NCBI RefSeq assembly: GCF_009725755.1
Contig: NZ_WNIJ01000001.1
Coordinates: 806,001-870,000 of the forward strand
Source: Bombella sp. ESL0385
GTDB taxonomy: Bacteria; Pseudomonadota; Alphaproteobacteria; Acetobacterales; Acetobacteraceae
Direction: 5' to 3'
Length of the DNA stretch: 64,000 nt
Made by a program: the position numbers and the translations under genes. The notes under the pieces were generated by a model that was not told where the DNA came from, searched no databases, and saw only the letters and a program-made list of their open reading frames with translations. Within the stretch, counting starts at the first letter, position 1. Every line of letters starts with the position of its first letter. Below, piece by piece: positions 26,885 to 35,759 of the stretch.

Positions 26885-29548
26885 CTAATGGGATTGGCGC
26901 AGTGGGGCGAGCAAACGGTTGAGGTAATCAAGCTCGCTTTGCGGGCGTGTGCGGTCTGAGGCCCGGCGTTGGAGTTCGCGCTCAATATCATGGGCGCGGT
27001 TTGTATCATGGTCGGGGATATGGGCATCAGAATCCGAGCTATCATCCATCTTCCGGCCTAGCGGGTCTTGGTTTTTAGGTTGTTTCTCGTCTTCTGGTTC
27101 GTCATTATCCTGGCCACCATTAGGGTCATCCTCTGGGGAGACACCAGCACTGCCATTGGGGTCTTCTGTTGAGGAGGCAGAAGGTGGTGGGATGAAGCCA
27201 AGATGGCCTTTACTCGTCTGCTGTGCTGCGGCTTGATTTTTCTTCATATCATGGCGCGCTTGGGAGAGGTCCTCCAAAACAGTTTGGATGGTGCGCACAC
27301 TGACCTCATCCTCTCGGTTAGCCAGATTATGCAGAACAGGCCCCATATCCGCTTCGGCTTTTACGAGATTAGGCATTTTCTTTTTTGTTAAGGCTTCACC
27401 GCGTTTATTTAAGATATGGGTAAGGTGGCGGAGGGCATATTGCGTGGCATGGTCTTGTTGGCGACCTTCTGCATGGCTGAGAAGGGCCGTAGGGTCTAGC
27501 GGAGTGGTGGCGGGGCCAGTGCCCTCATGCGAGGCCATGCCTAATTGGCTGAGCAACTCCGCCGTGGACATTTGGGAAACATCCTTATGCGATTCCATAA
27601 CCGAGGAGGTGGGTTGCTCCGCAGCGAGGCGTTTTTGAGCATGATTGAGTAGCTCTGTCTCTTGGCGGATAAGCTCGCGCAGGGCCATGCGCTGGTTGCG
27701 TGCTTCAGCTTGTGCCTGCATGGAGGCAGCTAGTGCTTGCATATCTGGCAAGGTTGCTTGGCGCATTTGCTCGGCAGGTTCCAGCATGGCTTTAAGATGC
27801 TCTAGGGCTTGTGGAATATGGCCTGCTAGGGCTTCAGCCTGCACATGCTCGGCAAGGCGTACCCAGGGCATCCCTTTGCCATCCGGCATAGGCATGACCA
27901 ACCCATTACGATTCGCTTTTTGGAAGATGAAGGCGAGGTGTTGCCCCAAGGCCTCTTTGAGACGATTCAATTCATCATGCAGAGCGTCTTGTTCATGAGG
28001 CGGTGGAGGGCTTGGTTGTTGGGCTAACGCCAGTAAATGCAACCGCACGGCATTTTGTAGAGCACGAACATGGAGCATAGACGCGGCAATGACCTCGCCG
28101 GTTTGTTCGCGGTCTTCTTCATAAAGAGCGTTGAACCATAGTTGCTCGTTAATATGTTCGCTTGGAAGGCCCGCTATGATGCGTTGACGGAGCCAAATAA
28201 GAGGCAAAGCGACATCAGAGGGTAAAGAGAGCGAGGTAAGAAGGCCCAGTGCATGGGCTGTTTGGGTAGGGTCATCCTGCCCACTCGCAAGGCGGAGCCG
28301 TAGAGCGAGCAAAGCACGGCTGACGGGATTATGAAACGGGCGATGGCCAAGCCGGAATGTTTGTGGTGGGGAGCAAGCTTGTTTGTTGGAGCTACTTGTT
28401 GCGCAGAGGCGGCCTACGACCTTTAGCCCTGCAAAGGGGTTGTCTGAGAGGTCCAGCGATGTGGTCTCATGTGCTTTGCGTGTATGTGGTTTTAAGGGAA
28501 GGGGGCTGCGTATTTCGTGCGCTTTATTCGGCGTATGAGAGGGGGGAATGATGGGGTAGAACCGTACCTCCAATGCTGTAACGCCATGAGGCTGGGCAAC
28601 AGACCATGGAATATGAGTATGCCAGTCATCACTTGTTTTGGGGCCAGCTTTGCCATCCCAACGGATATCAGGGGGGGTATCATGACTAATTTGCACAGAC
28701 CAATGGCCCATGACCCGGCCACGATAGGATAAAGTGAGGGTGTGGCTTTTAATGAGGGCCGTTTCTATTTGCCATTCCCCTGTAGGGAGATGATTATAGT
28801 GAATATGTTTCTGCCCCCGCAAAGAAGGCCTAGTTGTAGCCCCCCCTACGAGGATATGCACTACCGCGCCTTCTGGTAAGGTGAGAGGGGGCATATGAGG
28901 GGTTAGGAAGAGAGGAGCCCCCGGTGCGTAATGTGGCAGGTTGACCCATCCTTGAAGCGTAGGGAGCGGGACGGAATCGTCATCATGACCGGGGAGGAAA
29001 CCCGCTTTTAGGCGTAAGCCAAGGTGCGGCCCCGCTACGCTTGCGAGGCTAATAAGGCCGATGAGAAGACAGAGCGCGGTTAACCGCTCTGCCCAATGAT
29101 GGAAGAAACGAGGGGGGCGTAGGCGCAGCGTTCTCAGTGAGTCCAAAAGCTGCTGGTGATGGAGGGCCCAAAGCTGTCCAGCTTGATGTTTTTGCTCTTG
29201 AGAGGCTGTTTTTATTAAAGCGGGACGGTCTGTAAGAGCCTCAAGCGGACGGAAGTTTAACCCTCCATCGCGGGCTATGCATTGATCAATATCCTCTAGT
29301 GAGGGGGGTGGGCTATGATATAGCGCGTAGCTTGCCCAGCCGATAACACTTCCAAAAAGAGCAAGCTCCAGCACAAAATGAAGATAATCCGGCAGAGATT
29401 GCGGAAGGTGGAGGCAGGCAGCACACCCCCATAGCCCGATAAGCAGCACAAGCCAGCGCAGATAGTGCCACACACGCTCCACCTGCAACCGGCGGGCGGC
29501 TTTCCGCTTGAGGCGCGCAAATTGGGGGGGGAGGAGTTGGGCCTTCAC
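26885..29548 (-). CDS. DUF4175/TIGR02302 family protein
   Basis: 887 residues. Two membrane helices near the N-terminus (LRWLVLLIGLWGCAACLHL; FVLELALFGSVIGWASYAL) and a third around residue 160-180, then a long, mostly helical region rich in Gln, Ala and Leu, ending in a Glu/Asp/Gln/Pro-rich low-complexity tail (ASSTEDPNGSAGVSPEDDP). Function unknown. Alphaproteobacteria often keep it next to lysA, as here where it begins five bases after the lysA stop. Confidence 0.82.
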   Translation of the reverse strand: MKAQLLPPQFARLKRKAARRLQVERVWHYLRWLVLLIGLWGCAACLHLPQSLPDYLHFVLELALFGSVIGWASYALYHSPPPSLEDIDQCIARDGGLNFRPLEALTDRPALIKTASQEQKHQAGQLWALHHQQLLDSLRTLRLRPPRFFHHWAERLTALCLLIGLISLASVAGPHLGLRLKAGFLPGHDDDSVPLPTLQGWVNLPHYAPGAPLFLTPHMPPLTLPEGAVVHILVGGATTRPSLRGQKHIHYNHLPTGEWQIETALIKSHTLTLSYRGRVMGHWSVQISHDTPPDIRWDGKAGPKTSDDWHTHIPWSVAQPHGVTALEVRFYPIIPPSHTPNKAHEIRSPLPLKPHTRKAHETTSLDLSDNPFAGLKVVGRLCATSSSNKQACSPPQTFRLGHRPFHNPVSRALLALRLRLASGQDDPTQTAHALGLLTSLSLPSDVALPLIWLRQRIIAGLPSEHINEQLWFNALYEEDREQTGEVIAASMLHVRALQNAVRLHLLALAQQPSPPPPHEQDALHDELNRLKEALGQHLAFIFQKANRNGLVMPMPDGKGMPWVRLAEHVQAEALAGHIPQALEHLKAMLEPAEQMRQATLPDMQALAASMQAQAEARNQRMALRELIRQETELLNHAQKRLAAEQPTSSVMESHKDVSQMSTAELLSQLGMASHEGTGPATTPLDPTALLSHAEGRQQDHATQYALRHLTHILNKRGEALTKKKMPNLVKAEADMGPVLHNLANREDEVSVRTIQTVLEDLSQARHDMKKNQAAAQQTSKGHLGFIPPPSASSTEDPNGSAGVSPEDDPNGGQDNDEPEDEKQPKNQDPLGRKMDDSSDSDAHIPDHDTNRAHDIERELQRRASDRTRPQSELDYLNRLLAPLRQSH

Positions 29549-29553
29549 GAGCG

Positions 29554-30879
29554 TTAGGGGCGGGCTAACCAGCTAGGGACAACGTCTTGTGCGAGAAGCT
29601 CATCAAGCGTTTGGCGTTTACGGATGACGGCCTCTTGGCCATTACTAATCATGATTTGTGCTGCAAAAGGACGAGAATTATAGGTCGAGCTCATCACTGT
29701 GCCATAAGCCCCTGCATCTAAAAGGGCAATAAGGTCGCCTTTTTTAAGAGGTGGTAAGGTACGTTGACGGGCGAAAATATCGCTGCTTTCACAAATCGGG
29801 CCAACAACATCAACGCGTTCTTCAAGCGTGTCTGTAGGTGGGGCGTGTAAGGGTAAGATACCATGCCATGAATCATACATAGCGGGGCGAACAAGGTCAT
29901 TCATCCCGGCATCAATGATAACAAAACGGCGCGCTGCCTCTTTAACATTAATAACGCGCGCAAGCAGCACCCCCGCCGGGGCTGCGAGCCAACGGCCCGG
30001 TTCGATATGAAGGTGAACGTCCAATCCCCCCAATGTCTCGGCAATGACCTTAGCCCAGAGCGCAGGCGGGGGGGCGTCCTCACCACGATAGGCGATGCCA
30101 AGCCCGCCGCCGCAATCAATATCGGTGACAGATAAGCCATCTGCGCGGAGGGTCTTAACGAGCTCCGCAATGCGTTCATACCCTTTGCGGAAGGGGGCTT
30201 CCGCCAGCATTTGGCTACCGAGATGGACCGCTAGACCGACAAGCTCCACCCCCTTCATCTCCTGCTGTGTGCGGCGATATAAGGCAGGGATGAGGTTATA
30301 AGCGATGCCAAACTTATCTTCAGCGCGTCCGGTTGTGATTTTACTATGGGTTTGGGCATCAATATCGGGATTAACGCGGAAGGCAACGCGCACACGTTGT
30401 TGAAGGGGCTCGGCAAGGTGGTTGATGCGGGTTAGTTCTTCAATACTTTCGATATTGATTTGGCCTATGTTTTGCTGGATGGCATAGGTCAATTCGTTAT
30501 CAGTTTTACCGATTCCCGAAAAGACGATATGGCGCGCTTCCATCCCCGCTGTAAGGGCGCGCTTTAGCTCCCCCCCGCTGACAACATCCGCGCCAAAGCC
30601 ACATTGTGCGAGGACGTTTAAGCAGGCTTGATGATCCTGCGCTTTTACGGCGAAATGATAGCCCATAGATAGGCCGCGCTCTTTAAAAGCGGCCTGCATG
30701 TTATGTGCACGTTGGCGCAATGTGTCGGCACTGATAACCCAGCTTGGCGTACCATAACGCTCAGCAAGGGGGGCTAGGGCTGTTCCATCCATCATTAAAC
30801 CCTGCTTGTTGTCATAATGCAGGCTGGGATGAGTCGCGAGGAGGCGATGGAAGGTCGGGTCTGAAGCTGCGGAAGTCAT
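29554..30879 (-). CDS. lysA: Diaminopimelate decarboxylase
   Basis: 441 residues. PLP-dependent last step of lysine synthesis: meso-DAP to lysine. PLP Lys lies in YHFAVKAQDH; HIVFSGIGKT, VHLGSQ, DCGGGLGIAYRGE (phosphate loop), HIEPGRWLAAPAGVLL and GPICESSDIFAR (active-site Cys from the second subunit) match the family. Most homologues have Asn where this one has Gln in VKAQ. ATG 30879; no strong SD. Upstream of the DUF4175 gene in the same operon. Confidence 0.96.
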   Translation of the reverse strand: MTSAASDPTFHRLLATHPSLHYDNKQGLMMDGTALAPLAERYGTPSWVISADTLRQRAHNMQAAFKERGLSMGYHFAVKAQDHQACLNVLAQCGFGADVVSGGELKRALTAGMEARHIVFSGIGKTDNELTYAIQQNIGQINIESIEELTRINHLAEPLQQRVRVAFRVNPDIDAQTHSKITTGRAEDKFGIAYNLIPALYRRTQQEMKGVELVGLAVHLGSQMLAEAPFRKGYERIAELVKTLRADGLSVTDIDCGGGLGIAYRGEDAPPPALWAKVIAETLGGLDVHLHIEPGRWLAAPAGVLLARVINVKEAARRFVIIDAGMNDLVRPAMYDSWHGILPLHAPPTDTLEERVDVVGPICESSDIFARQRTLPPLKKGDLIALLDAGAYGTVMSSTYNSRPFAAQIMISNGQEAVIRKRQTLDELLAQDVVPSWLARP

Positions 30880-30982
30880 GCCTGCATGATTACAGACCAG
30901 TAGCGTAAATGGGAAGATGTCTCTTTAGAGAAAGCATTCACTTTGGCTCAGCCAGCAGCAAGAATGATGGGCTTCTGAAATC

Positions 30983-31008
30983 CTTTATTTAATAAAGAAT
31001 GTTATAAT
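30983..31008 (+). promoter_or_regulatory. Promoter with palindrome for the glycosyltransferase-like gene
   Basis: A perfect -10 box TATAAT (31003-31008) is preceded at 30983-30997 by the palindrome CTTTATT-T-AATAAAG (7+1+7), occupying the -35 region. No clear -35 hexamer. This suggests an operator controlling the gene that starts at 31061. Confidence 0.5.
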
Positions 31009-31060
31009 CCCGGCTTATAGAGGGAGATTTTTCTTATAAAAAGGAGATTATTAAAACATT

Positions 31061-32296
31061 ATGACGAAAAGAAAGATACTTGTCACATTTGCAGGGCGTG
31101 AAGACCGGATGGGTCTTTTAAGAAAGCATATTTCGTCCTTATTAGATGCCGGGTTTTTGGATGAATGGCATGTATGGGATTTTACAAGAACAGAAAAAGA
31201 CCGTGCTTATATTTCATCACATTATGGTCCTGCATGTTTTTTAAGGCCAGAGGCGGGGTATCATTCTGTTGGGATGATAGAGCGTGGTGCAGGGCGTGAT
31301 GTGGCATTCATGGCGGCATCAGATGTGCATGTCGCCATTAAACCAGCCGGTCATGATCAATTTTTGGAATATGTGATTGGGGGGTGGCAGAATCGTGGCT
31401 CGATGATTCGGCAGTTAGAGGGGGCTGCTTTTTCAACGTATGAGCGGCAGGCAGGGCAATGTTTGCATCAAGCCAGTACGCCGTCTGTTTTATGTGGGCA
31501 TCTTAAAGATAAGCTGCGAATTCACTTGAGTGATGAAGGGGTGTTGCAGCTTGGCGTCTCTGCTTACCAATTCCCAGAGGTCCCCTTGCGGGGCGATATT
31601 GGTGAGGTAGAGGTTTTCATCCGTGGTGGGTTTGGGAGTTCGGTAGAGCTGCCAGAGGTTACAGGGCCGATTCGGCGTTTTATTGGGGATAGGGGATGCC
31701 AGAAGCCTTATTGGCAGGCTTATCAATATTATGTGGAGCGTTATGAGGCGTATAAAGAGGCCATCTTCTTAAAATGTGATGATGATATTATTTACCTGCA
31801 AGAAGATCGCATTGCTGACTTTATACGCTGTATTGAAGAACGAACCGATAAGTTTCTCATCTCGGCTAATGTCGTGAATAATGGTGTCTGTGCTTATCTT
31901 CAGCAACAAGCTGGGCATTTGCCGCAGGCTCTTGGGGCTTTTGAACATCCTGAAGGGGGTTTTGGAGGGAGCTTATGGCAAGATGGGCAAAAAGCTTATG
32001 ACGTACATCGTTATTTTGTAACGCAAGGCAAGCCTGCCTTCCCGTTAGGGGAAGCGTTGATGGATGTGGAGGCGCGTCTTTCCATCAATTTCATCGGTTG
32101 GCGGGGGGAGATGTTGCGTTATATGCAAATAACGCCGCAAGATGATGATGAGCATATGCTAAGCGTTGTTCTGCCACGGTTTCTTGGTAAAAAGGTGGCG
32201 ATTTTCTCGGATTTTATGGTCAGTCACCTCAGCTTCTTCCCGCAAGAAGACGCTGTGAAAGCTGATGAAATCAGCAAGCTGTACGATACTGCATGA
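31061..32296 (+). CDS. Glycosyltransferase-like protein with inserted PF12248-like domain
   Basis: 411 residues. The N-terminal ~60 residues and residues ~210-400 look like a nucleotide-sugar glycosyltransferase: LVTFAGREDRMGLLRKH, FLKCDDDIIYL (DxD-type metal site, Asp 240-242) and SANVVNNGVCAY. Between them residues ~80-200 read like the farnesoic-acid-O-methyltransferase (PF12248) module: ASDVHVAI, EYVIGGWQNRGSMIR and RIHLSDEGVLQLGV match its conserved blocks. That module is best known from animals and its function is unclear. AT-richer than its neighbours, has its own promoter, and abuts tandem tRNA-Arg genes, hinting at acquisition. AAGGAG lies 14 bases before ATG, a long spacing. Acceptor and donor unknown. 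Confidence 0.6.
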   Translation: MTKRKILVTFAGREDRMGLLRKHISSLLDAGFLDEWHVWDFTRTEKDRAYISSHYGPACFLRPEAGYHSVGMIERGAGRDVAFMAASDVHVAIKPAGHDQFLEYVIGGWQNRGSMIRQLEGAAFSTYERQAGQCLHQASTPSVLCGHLKDKLRIHLSDEGVLQLGVSAYQFPEVPLRGDIGEVEVFIRGGFGSSVELPEVTGPIRRFIGDRGCQKPYWQAYQYYVERYEAYKEAIFLKCDDDIIYLQEDRIADFIRCIEERTDKFLISANVVNNGVCAYLQQQAGHLPQALGAFEHPEGGFGGSLWQDGQKAYDVHRYFVTQGKPAFPLGEALMDVEARLSINFIGWRGEMLRYMQITPQDDDEHMLSVVLPRFLGKKVAIFSDFMVSHLSFFPQEDAVKADEISKLYDTA

Positions 32297-32302
32297 GGAG
32301 AT

Positions 32303-32379
32303 TGGTGCACCCGGGAGGACTCGAACCTCCAACCCCCAGATTCGTAGTCTGGTGCTCTATCCAATTGAGCTACGGGTGC
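32303..32379 (-). tRNA. tRNA-Arg(ACG), copy 1
   Basis: 77 bases including encoded CCA. Acceptor GCACCCG/CGGGTGC, D-arm with AGCTCAATTGGATAGAGC, anticodon stem CCAGA/TCTGG with loop CTACGAA (anticodon ACG, to be edited to ICG), and T-loop GGTTCGAGTCC. Identical to the second copy. Confidence 0.97.
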
Positions 32380-32409
32380 AGGGCCTAAAAGGCTAGGCTA
32401 TAACCCACA

Positions 32410-32486
32410 TGGTGCACCCGGGAGGACTCGAACCTCCAACCCCCAGATTCGTAGTCTGGTGCTCTATCCAATTGAGCTACGGGTGC
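32410..32486 (-). tRNA. tRNA-Arg(ACG), copy 2
   Basis: Same 77-base sequence as copy 1, including encoded CCA, separated from it by 30 bases. Both are on the minus strand, so this copy is transcribed first. Confidence 0.97.
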
Positions 32487-32530
32487 ATCGTGTTGAGGAG
32501 GCTTTTATCTGGTCTTCTCAAAAGGTGCAA

Positions 32531-32566
32531 CCCTGCTGAAAGGCTTTTTATAGATTTTCAGCAGGG
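32531..32566 (-). terminator. Inverted repeat after the lipoprotein gene
   Basis: CCCTGCTGAAA/TTTCAGCAGGG, an 11-bp perfect stem with 14-base loop, just beyond the lipoprotein stop on the minus strand. No T-tract, so termination is inferred. Confidence 0.5.
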
Positions 32567-32577
32567 AGGGGGCCGCC

Positions 32578-32955
32578 TTAGCGGCGCGTCAGGGTGATGT
32601 GGGCATGGCAGCGGGGGGTTGTAAAGTTCCCGCCGATGGCTGTGCCTACGGGATAGCCCTCAAAAACCTGCCGGTAGGGAGTGTGATTCATCCCTTCATC
32701 CACTTGCTCAGCATGATAGCTTTGCTGGCCCGGCTGGTAGGTGCCGTGCAGGGCAGCAGAAGTCATACCGGGGTTAAAAACAATATCCTTCCCGCGAATA
32801 CGCAGAGAGGACATATTCTTTGTAGGGCAGACTCCCTCATCTCTTACAAGCTTGCCGACCCATGTACCGTATGGGTCGTGCGCGGGGTCGGGTAGGGAGG
32901 AGCAAGCCCCAAGGAGAAGAAGGCCAAAGAGACAGGGGAGAGGAGTAAGACGCAT
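32578..32955 (-). CDS. Small lipoprotein of unknown function
   Basis: 125 residues. MRLTPLPCLFGLLLLGACSS is a lipoprotein signal with lipobox LGAC (Cys about residue 18), so the mature protein should be lipid-anchored in a membrane facing the periplasm. The mature part begins SLPDPAHDPYGTWVGKLVRD and contains two further Cys (VCPTKN and TPRCHAH) that could form a disulfide. Family not recognised; the small beta-rich GTWVGKL pattern is reminiscent of lipocalin-like META/heme-binding folds but too weak to name. ATG 32955; the frame is open upstream without a signal peptide. Confidence 0.72.
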   Translation of the reverse strand: MRLTPLPCLFGLLLLGACSSLPDPAHDPYGTWVGKLVRDEGVCPTKNMSSLRIRGKDIVFNPGMTSAALHGTYQPGQQSYHAEQVDEGMNHTPYRQVFEGYPVGTAIGGNFTTPRCHAHITLTRR

Positions 32956-33084
32956 AGGCAAGCTCTGATAAATATGTTTTGAGGGTAAAGCCGCAGGAAA
33001 ATAAGGATGACCTTGGCGGCCTGTCGTCTTATAGAGATAGCACGAAATGACTATTGTGCCATATCCAGAAGGCGAGGCCGGACC

Positions 33085-34680
33085 GTGACGCAGAAAAGCG
33101 CAGAGACTCTTCAACATCTTGATGAAACCCTTCATGAGGACTGTATCCTGATTTTGGATTTCGGTAGCCAAGTGACCCAGCTCATCGCTCGGCGTGTGCG
33201 GGAAAGCGGCGTTTATTGTGAGATATGGCCTTTTACCTCCACATTGGAGAAGATTCGCGCTTTTAACCCGCGTGGGATTATCCTCTCTGGTAGTCCCGCT
33301 AGTGTGCATGATGATAATGCACCAACCCTACCAGAAGGTGTGTTGGAGCTTGGCCGCCCTATTTTAGGAATCTGCTACGGCCAGCAAGTATTGTGCCACA
33401 CACTTGGCGGGCGTGTGGAGACGCATGATCATCGCGAGTTTGGCCGTGCTTATATTGATGTCGCGGAGGAATGTGCGCTCTTTCATGGCCTGTGGGCACA
33501 AGGTGGGCGTGAGCAAGTATGGATGAGCCATGGGGACCGCGTTACGGCTCTCCCACCTGGGTTTAAGGCCGTTGCTTATTCCGAAGGTGCGCCATTTGCC
33601 ATCATCGCTAATGAGGAGCGGCGAATTTATGGCGTGCAATTCCACCCGGAGGTTGTTCATACCCCCCACGGGGCAGAGTTGATTCGCAACTTTACGCATG
33701 ATGTGGCGGGCTGTTCTGGCACATGGACAATGGCGGGCTTCCGTGACCTAGAGATTGCCCGCATCCGCAAGCAGGTGGGTGATGGCAAGGTGATTTGTGG
33801 CCTATCTGGTGGGGTGGATAGCTCTGTTGCGGCGAAGTTGATTCATGATGCGATTGGCGATCAGCTAACCTGCATCTTCGTGGATCCCGGTATTTTACGG
33901 GCTGGGGAAGCGGATGAGGTGGTAAAGACCTTTCGGGATCGCTTTAACATTCAGCTCGTTCATCGGGATGCTTCCGACCTGTTCCTTGGTGAGCTGGCAG
34001 GGGTTACGGACCCGGAGGTAAAGCGCAAGACCATTGGCCGCTTGTTCATTGAGGTGTTTGAGCAAGAGGCAGCGAAGCTAGGGGGCGCACAATTCCTCGC
34101 GCAAGGGACATTGTACCCGGATGTGATTGAGAGTGTCAGCTTTAATGGTGGGCCGTCTGTGACGATTAAGTCCCATCATAATGTGGGTGGCTTGCCAGAG
34201 CGGATGAATATGGAGTTGGTTGAGCCGCTGCGTGAACTCTTTAAGGATGAGGTGCGTGCTTTAGGCCGTGAGATTGGCGTGCCAGAGCATATTGTGGGGC
34301 GGCATCCCTTCCCCGGGCCGGGGCTGGCTATTCGCATCCCCGGGGATATCACGCGGGAGAAGCTGGACCTTCTACGTAAGGTAGATAGCATCTATCTGGA
34401 GGAAATCCGTAAGGCTGGCTTGTATGACGAGATTTGGCAGGCTTTTGCTGTCCTGCTGCCTGTGCGTACAGTCGGTGTGATGGGTGATGACCGCACTTAT
34501 GACCAAGCGTGCGCCTTGCGTGCCGTCACTAGCACGGATGGCATGACGGCGGAGGTCTATCCCTTTAGCTTCGAGTTCCTCAACCGGGTTGCAGGGCGCA
34601 TCGTGAACGAAGTCCGCGGTATTAACCGCGTAACTTACGACATCACCTCCAAACCCCCGGGTACGATCGAGTGGGAGTGA
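33085..34680 (+). CDS. guaA: GMP synthase (glutamine-hydrolysing)
   Basis: 531 residues. Converts XMP to GMP with glutamine and ATP. N-terminal class I glutaminase: [20 protein letters not shown], nucleophile in GICYGQQ, and [11 protein letters not shown] (His/Glu). The ATP-pyrophosphatase domain opens with the PP-loop [15 protein letters not shown]; the C-terminal dimerisation domain ends [10 protein letters not shown] as usual. GTG 33085 is chosen, with GAAGGCGAGG seven bases upstream. Divergent from the lipoprotein gene. Confidence 0.97.
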   Translation: MTQKSAETLQHLDETLHEDCILILDFGSQVTQLIARRVRESGVYCEIWPFTSTLEKIRAFNPRGIILSGSPASVHDDNAPTLPEGVLELGRPILGICYGQQVLCHTLGGRVETHDHREFGRAYIDVAEECALFHGLWAQGGREQVWMSHGDRVTALPPGFKAVAYSEGAPFAIIANEERRIYGVQFHPEVVHTPHGAELIRNFTHDVAGCSGTWTMAGFRDLEIARIRKQVGDGKVICGLSGGVDSSVAAKLIHDAIGDQLTCIFVDPGILRAGEADEVVKTFRDRFNIQLVHRDASDLFLGELAGVTDPEVKRKTIGRLFIEVFEQEAAKLGGAQFLAQGTLYPDVIESVSFNGGPSVTIKSHHNVGGLPERMNMELVEPLRELFKDEVRALGREIGVPEHIVGRHPFPGPGLAIRIPGDITREKLDLLRKVDSIYLEEIRKAGLYDEIWQAFAVLLPVRTVGVMGDDRTYDQACALRAVTSTDGMTAEVYPFSFEFLNRVAGRIVNEVRGINRVTYDITSKPPGTIEWE

Positions 34681-34720
34681 GCAAGGCATAGCGCCGTGCA
34701 GAGGGGTGTTTTATGTCTTC

Positions 34721-34755
34721 CAACCCTGCCCCGCTTTTCTGGCAGGGCAGGGTTG
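34721..34755 (+). terminator. Inverted repeat after guaA
   Basis: CAACCCTGCCC/GGGCAGGGTTG, 11-bp perfect stem with a 13-base loop, 40 bases after guaA. No T-tract, so it may be a terminator helped by other factors or an mRNA-stabilising hairpin. Confidence 0.45.
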
Positions 34756-34835
34756 CTCCTTATAGGGGCATTTTTTGGGGGAATGAGGGTGAATACGGCT
34801 TGCCCAAATGCTCATCCCTTGGCAGGGATAAGGGG

Positions 34836-35735
34836 ATGAGAGTGTTTGTTCCTTTTTCCCACAGGTTATTTAAGCAAGGGGTTGTGCCCTTTGCGGTGAT
34901 GGCCTTGTCGCTCGGGGGGCCTGCTTATGGGGTGGGTCAGGAGCAAGACGAGTCTCAAAAAAACCATCGCGTTCATCACCATGGCAAACATCATGCAGGG
35001 GCGCAGGCTCATGCAAAGGAGGCGAAAGCTGCGAAAGCAAAAGCCGGAGCTGGGAAAGGCTCGCCTCATGCGGCCAAGCATGGGGGAGGGGCTGCGCGTA
35101 ATCGTGCGTTGGAGCGTAAGGCGGCCGCTGCCGCCGCGGCGGCAAGTGCTGCAAAAGCTGCCCATCCTGCTCCGCCAGCCGTGCCCGATAATGTAGGGAC
35201 GGAGACGAAATTGCCGCTCCCACGCTTTGCCTCTATGCGAGCAGACCGTGTGTATATGCGGCGCGGCCCGGGTGAGCGGTACCCGATTGATTGGGTGTAT
35301 CATCGCCGTGGGTACCCGGTGAAAATTGAACGTGAGTTTGGGGTTTGGCGTCTTGTGGAAGACTCAGATGGCCAAAAGGGATGGGTGCATCAGGTCACAC
35401 TGCATAGCAGCCGTTCCTTTCTTATACCCGGCTCCTCATCCTATGATGGGGATGCGTCTAAAGTTTCGATCACGGGGCATGCTGATTCGCGCATTGTGAC
35501 CTATCGGTCCGCGGGAGAGGTAGCACGGGGTCAGAATCGTGACGTCCCGCTGATGAGCTCGGAGAAGCCTGATCAGAAGATTGTTGCCCTGCTAGAGCCG
35601 GGTACAGTTGGTACGATTAAAGCTTGTCCACAGGGTTTATCATGGTGTCATGTTACAGTCAGGGGCTATGACGGGTGGGTTGAACGCCGCCTGTTATGGG
35701 GGCTTTTACCCGATGAAATCATTCAGCCTGACTGA
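34836..35735 (+). CDS. Exported SH3-domain protein
   Basis: About 299 residues. N-terminal signal peptide (hydrophobic VVPFAVMALSLGGPAYG), then a long Ala/Lys/His-rich low-complexity linker (HHHGKHHAGAQAH; KAAAAAAAASAAKAAH), then a bacterial SH3 domain (ASMRADRVYMRRGPGERYP; VYHRRGYPVKIEREFG; WRLVEDSDGQKGWVHQ) and a second SH3-like repeat (KIVALLEPGTVGTIKACPQG; WCHVTVRGYDGWVERRLLWG). This matches the alphaproteobacterial SH3_4 family of periplasmic proteins, whose role is unknown but probably cell-wall related. ATG 34836 with GGCAGGG upstream; an earlier in-frame start at 34713 would place the signal peptide internally. Precedes pyk. Confidence 0.82.
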   Translation: MRVFVPFSHRLFKQGVVPFAVMALSLGGPAYGVGQEQDESQKNHRVHHHGKHHAGAQAHAKEAKAAKAKAGAGKGSPHAAKHGGGAARNRALERKAAAAAAAASAAKAAHPAPPAVPDNVGTETKLPLPRFASMRADRVYMRRGPGERYPIDWVYHRRGYPVKIEREFGVWRLVEDSDGQKGWVHQVTLHSSRSFLIPGSSSYDGDASKVSITGHADSRIVTYRSAGEVARGQNRDVPLMSSEKPDQKIVALLEPGTVGTIKACPQGLSWCHVTVRGYDGWVERRLLWGLLPDEIIQPD

Positions 35736-35759
35736 CCAAATGAAAAGTCGAGGAATGTT

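Noticed and set aside
32409-32597. Open frame beginning MVHPGGLEPPTPRF
   Set aside because: A well-known false translation of the strand opposite a tRNA gene.
35075-35170. Repeat-like Ala/Lys-rich DNA in the SH3 protein gene
   Set aside because: Low-complexity linker coding sequence rather than a tandem repeat or mobile element.
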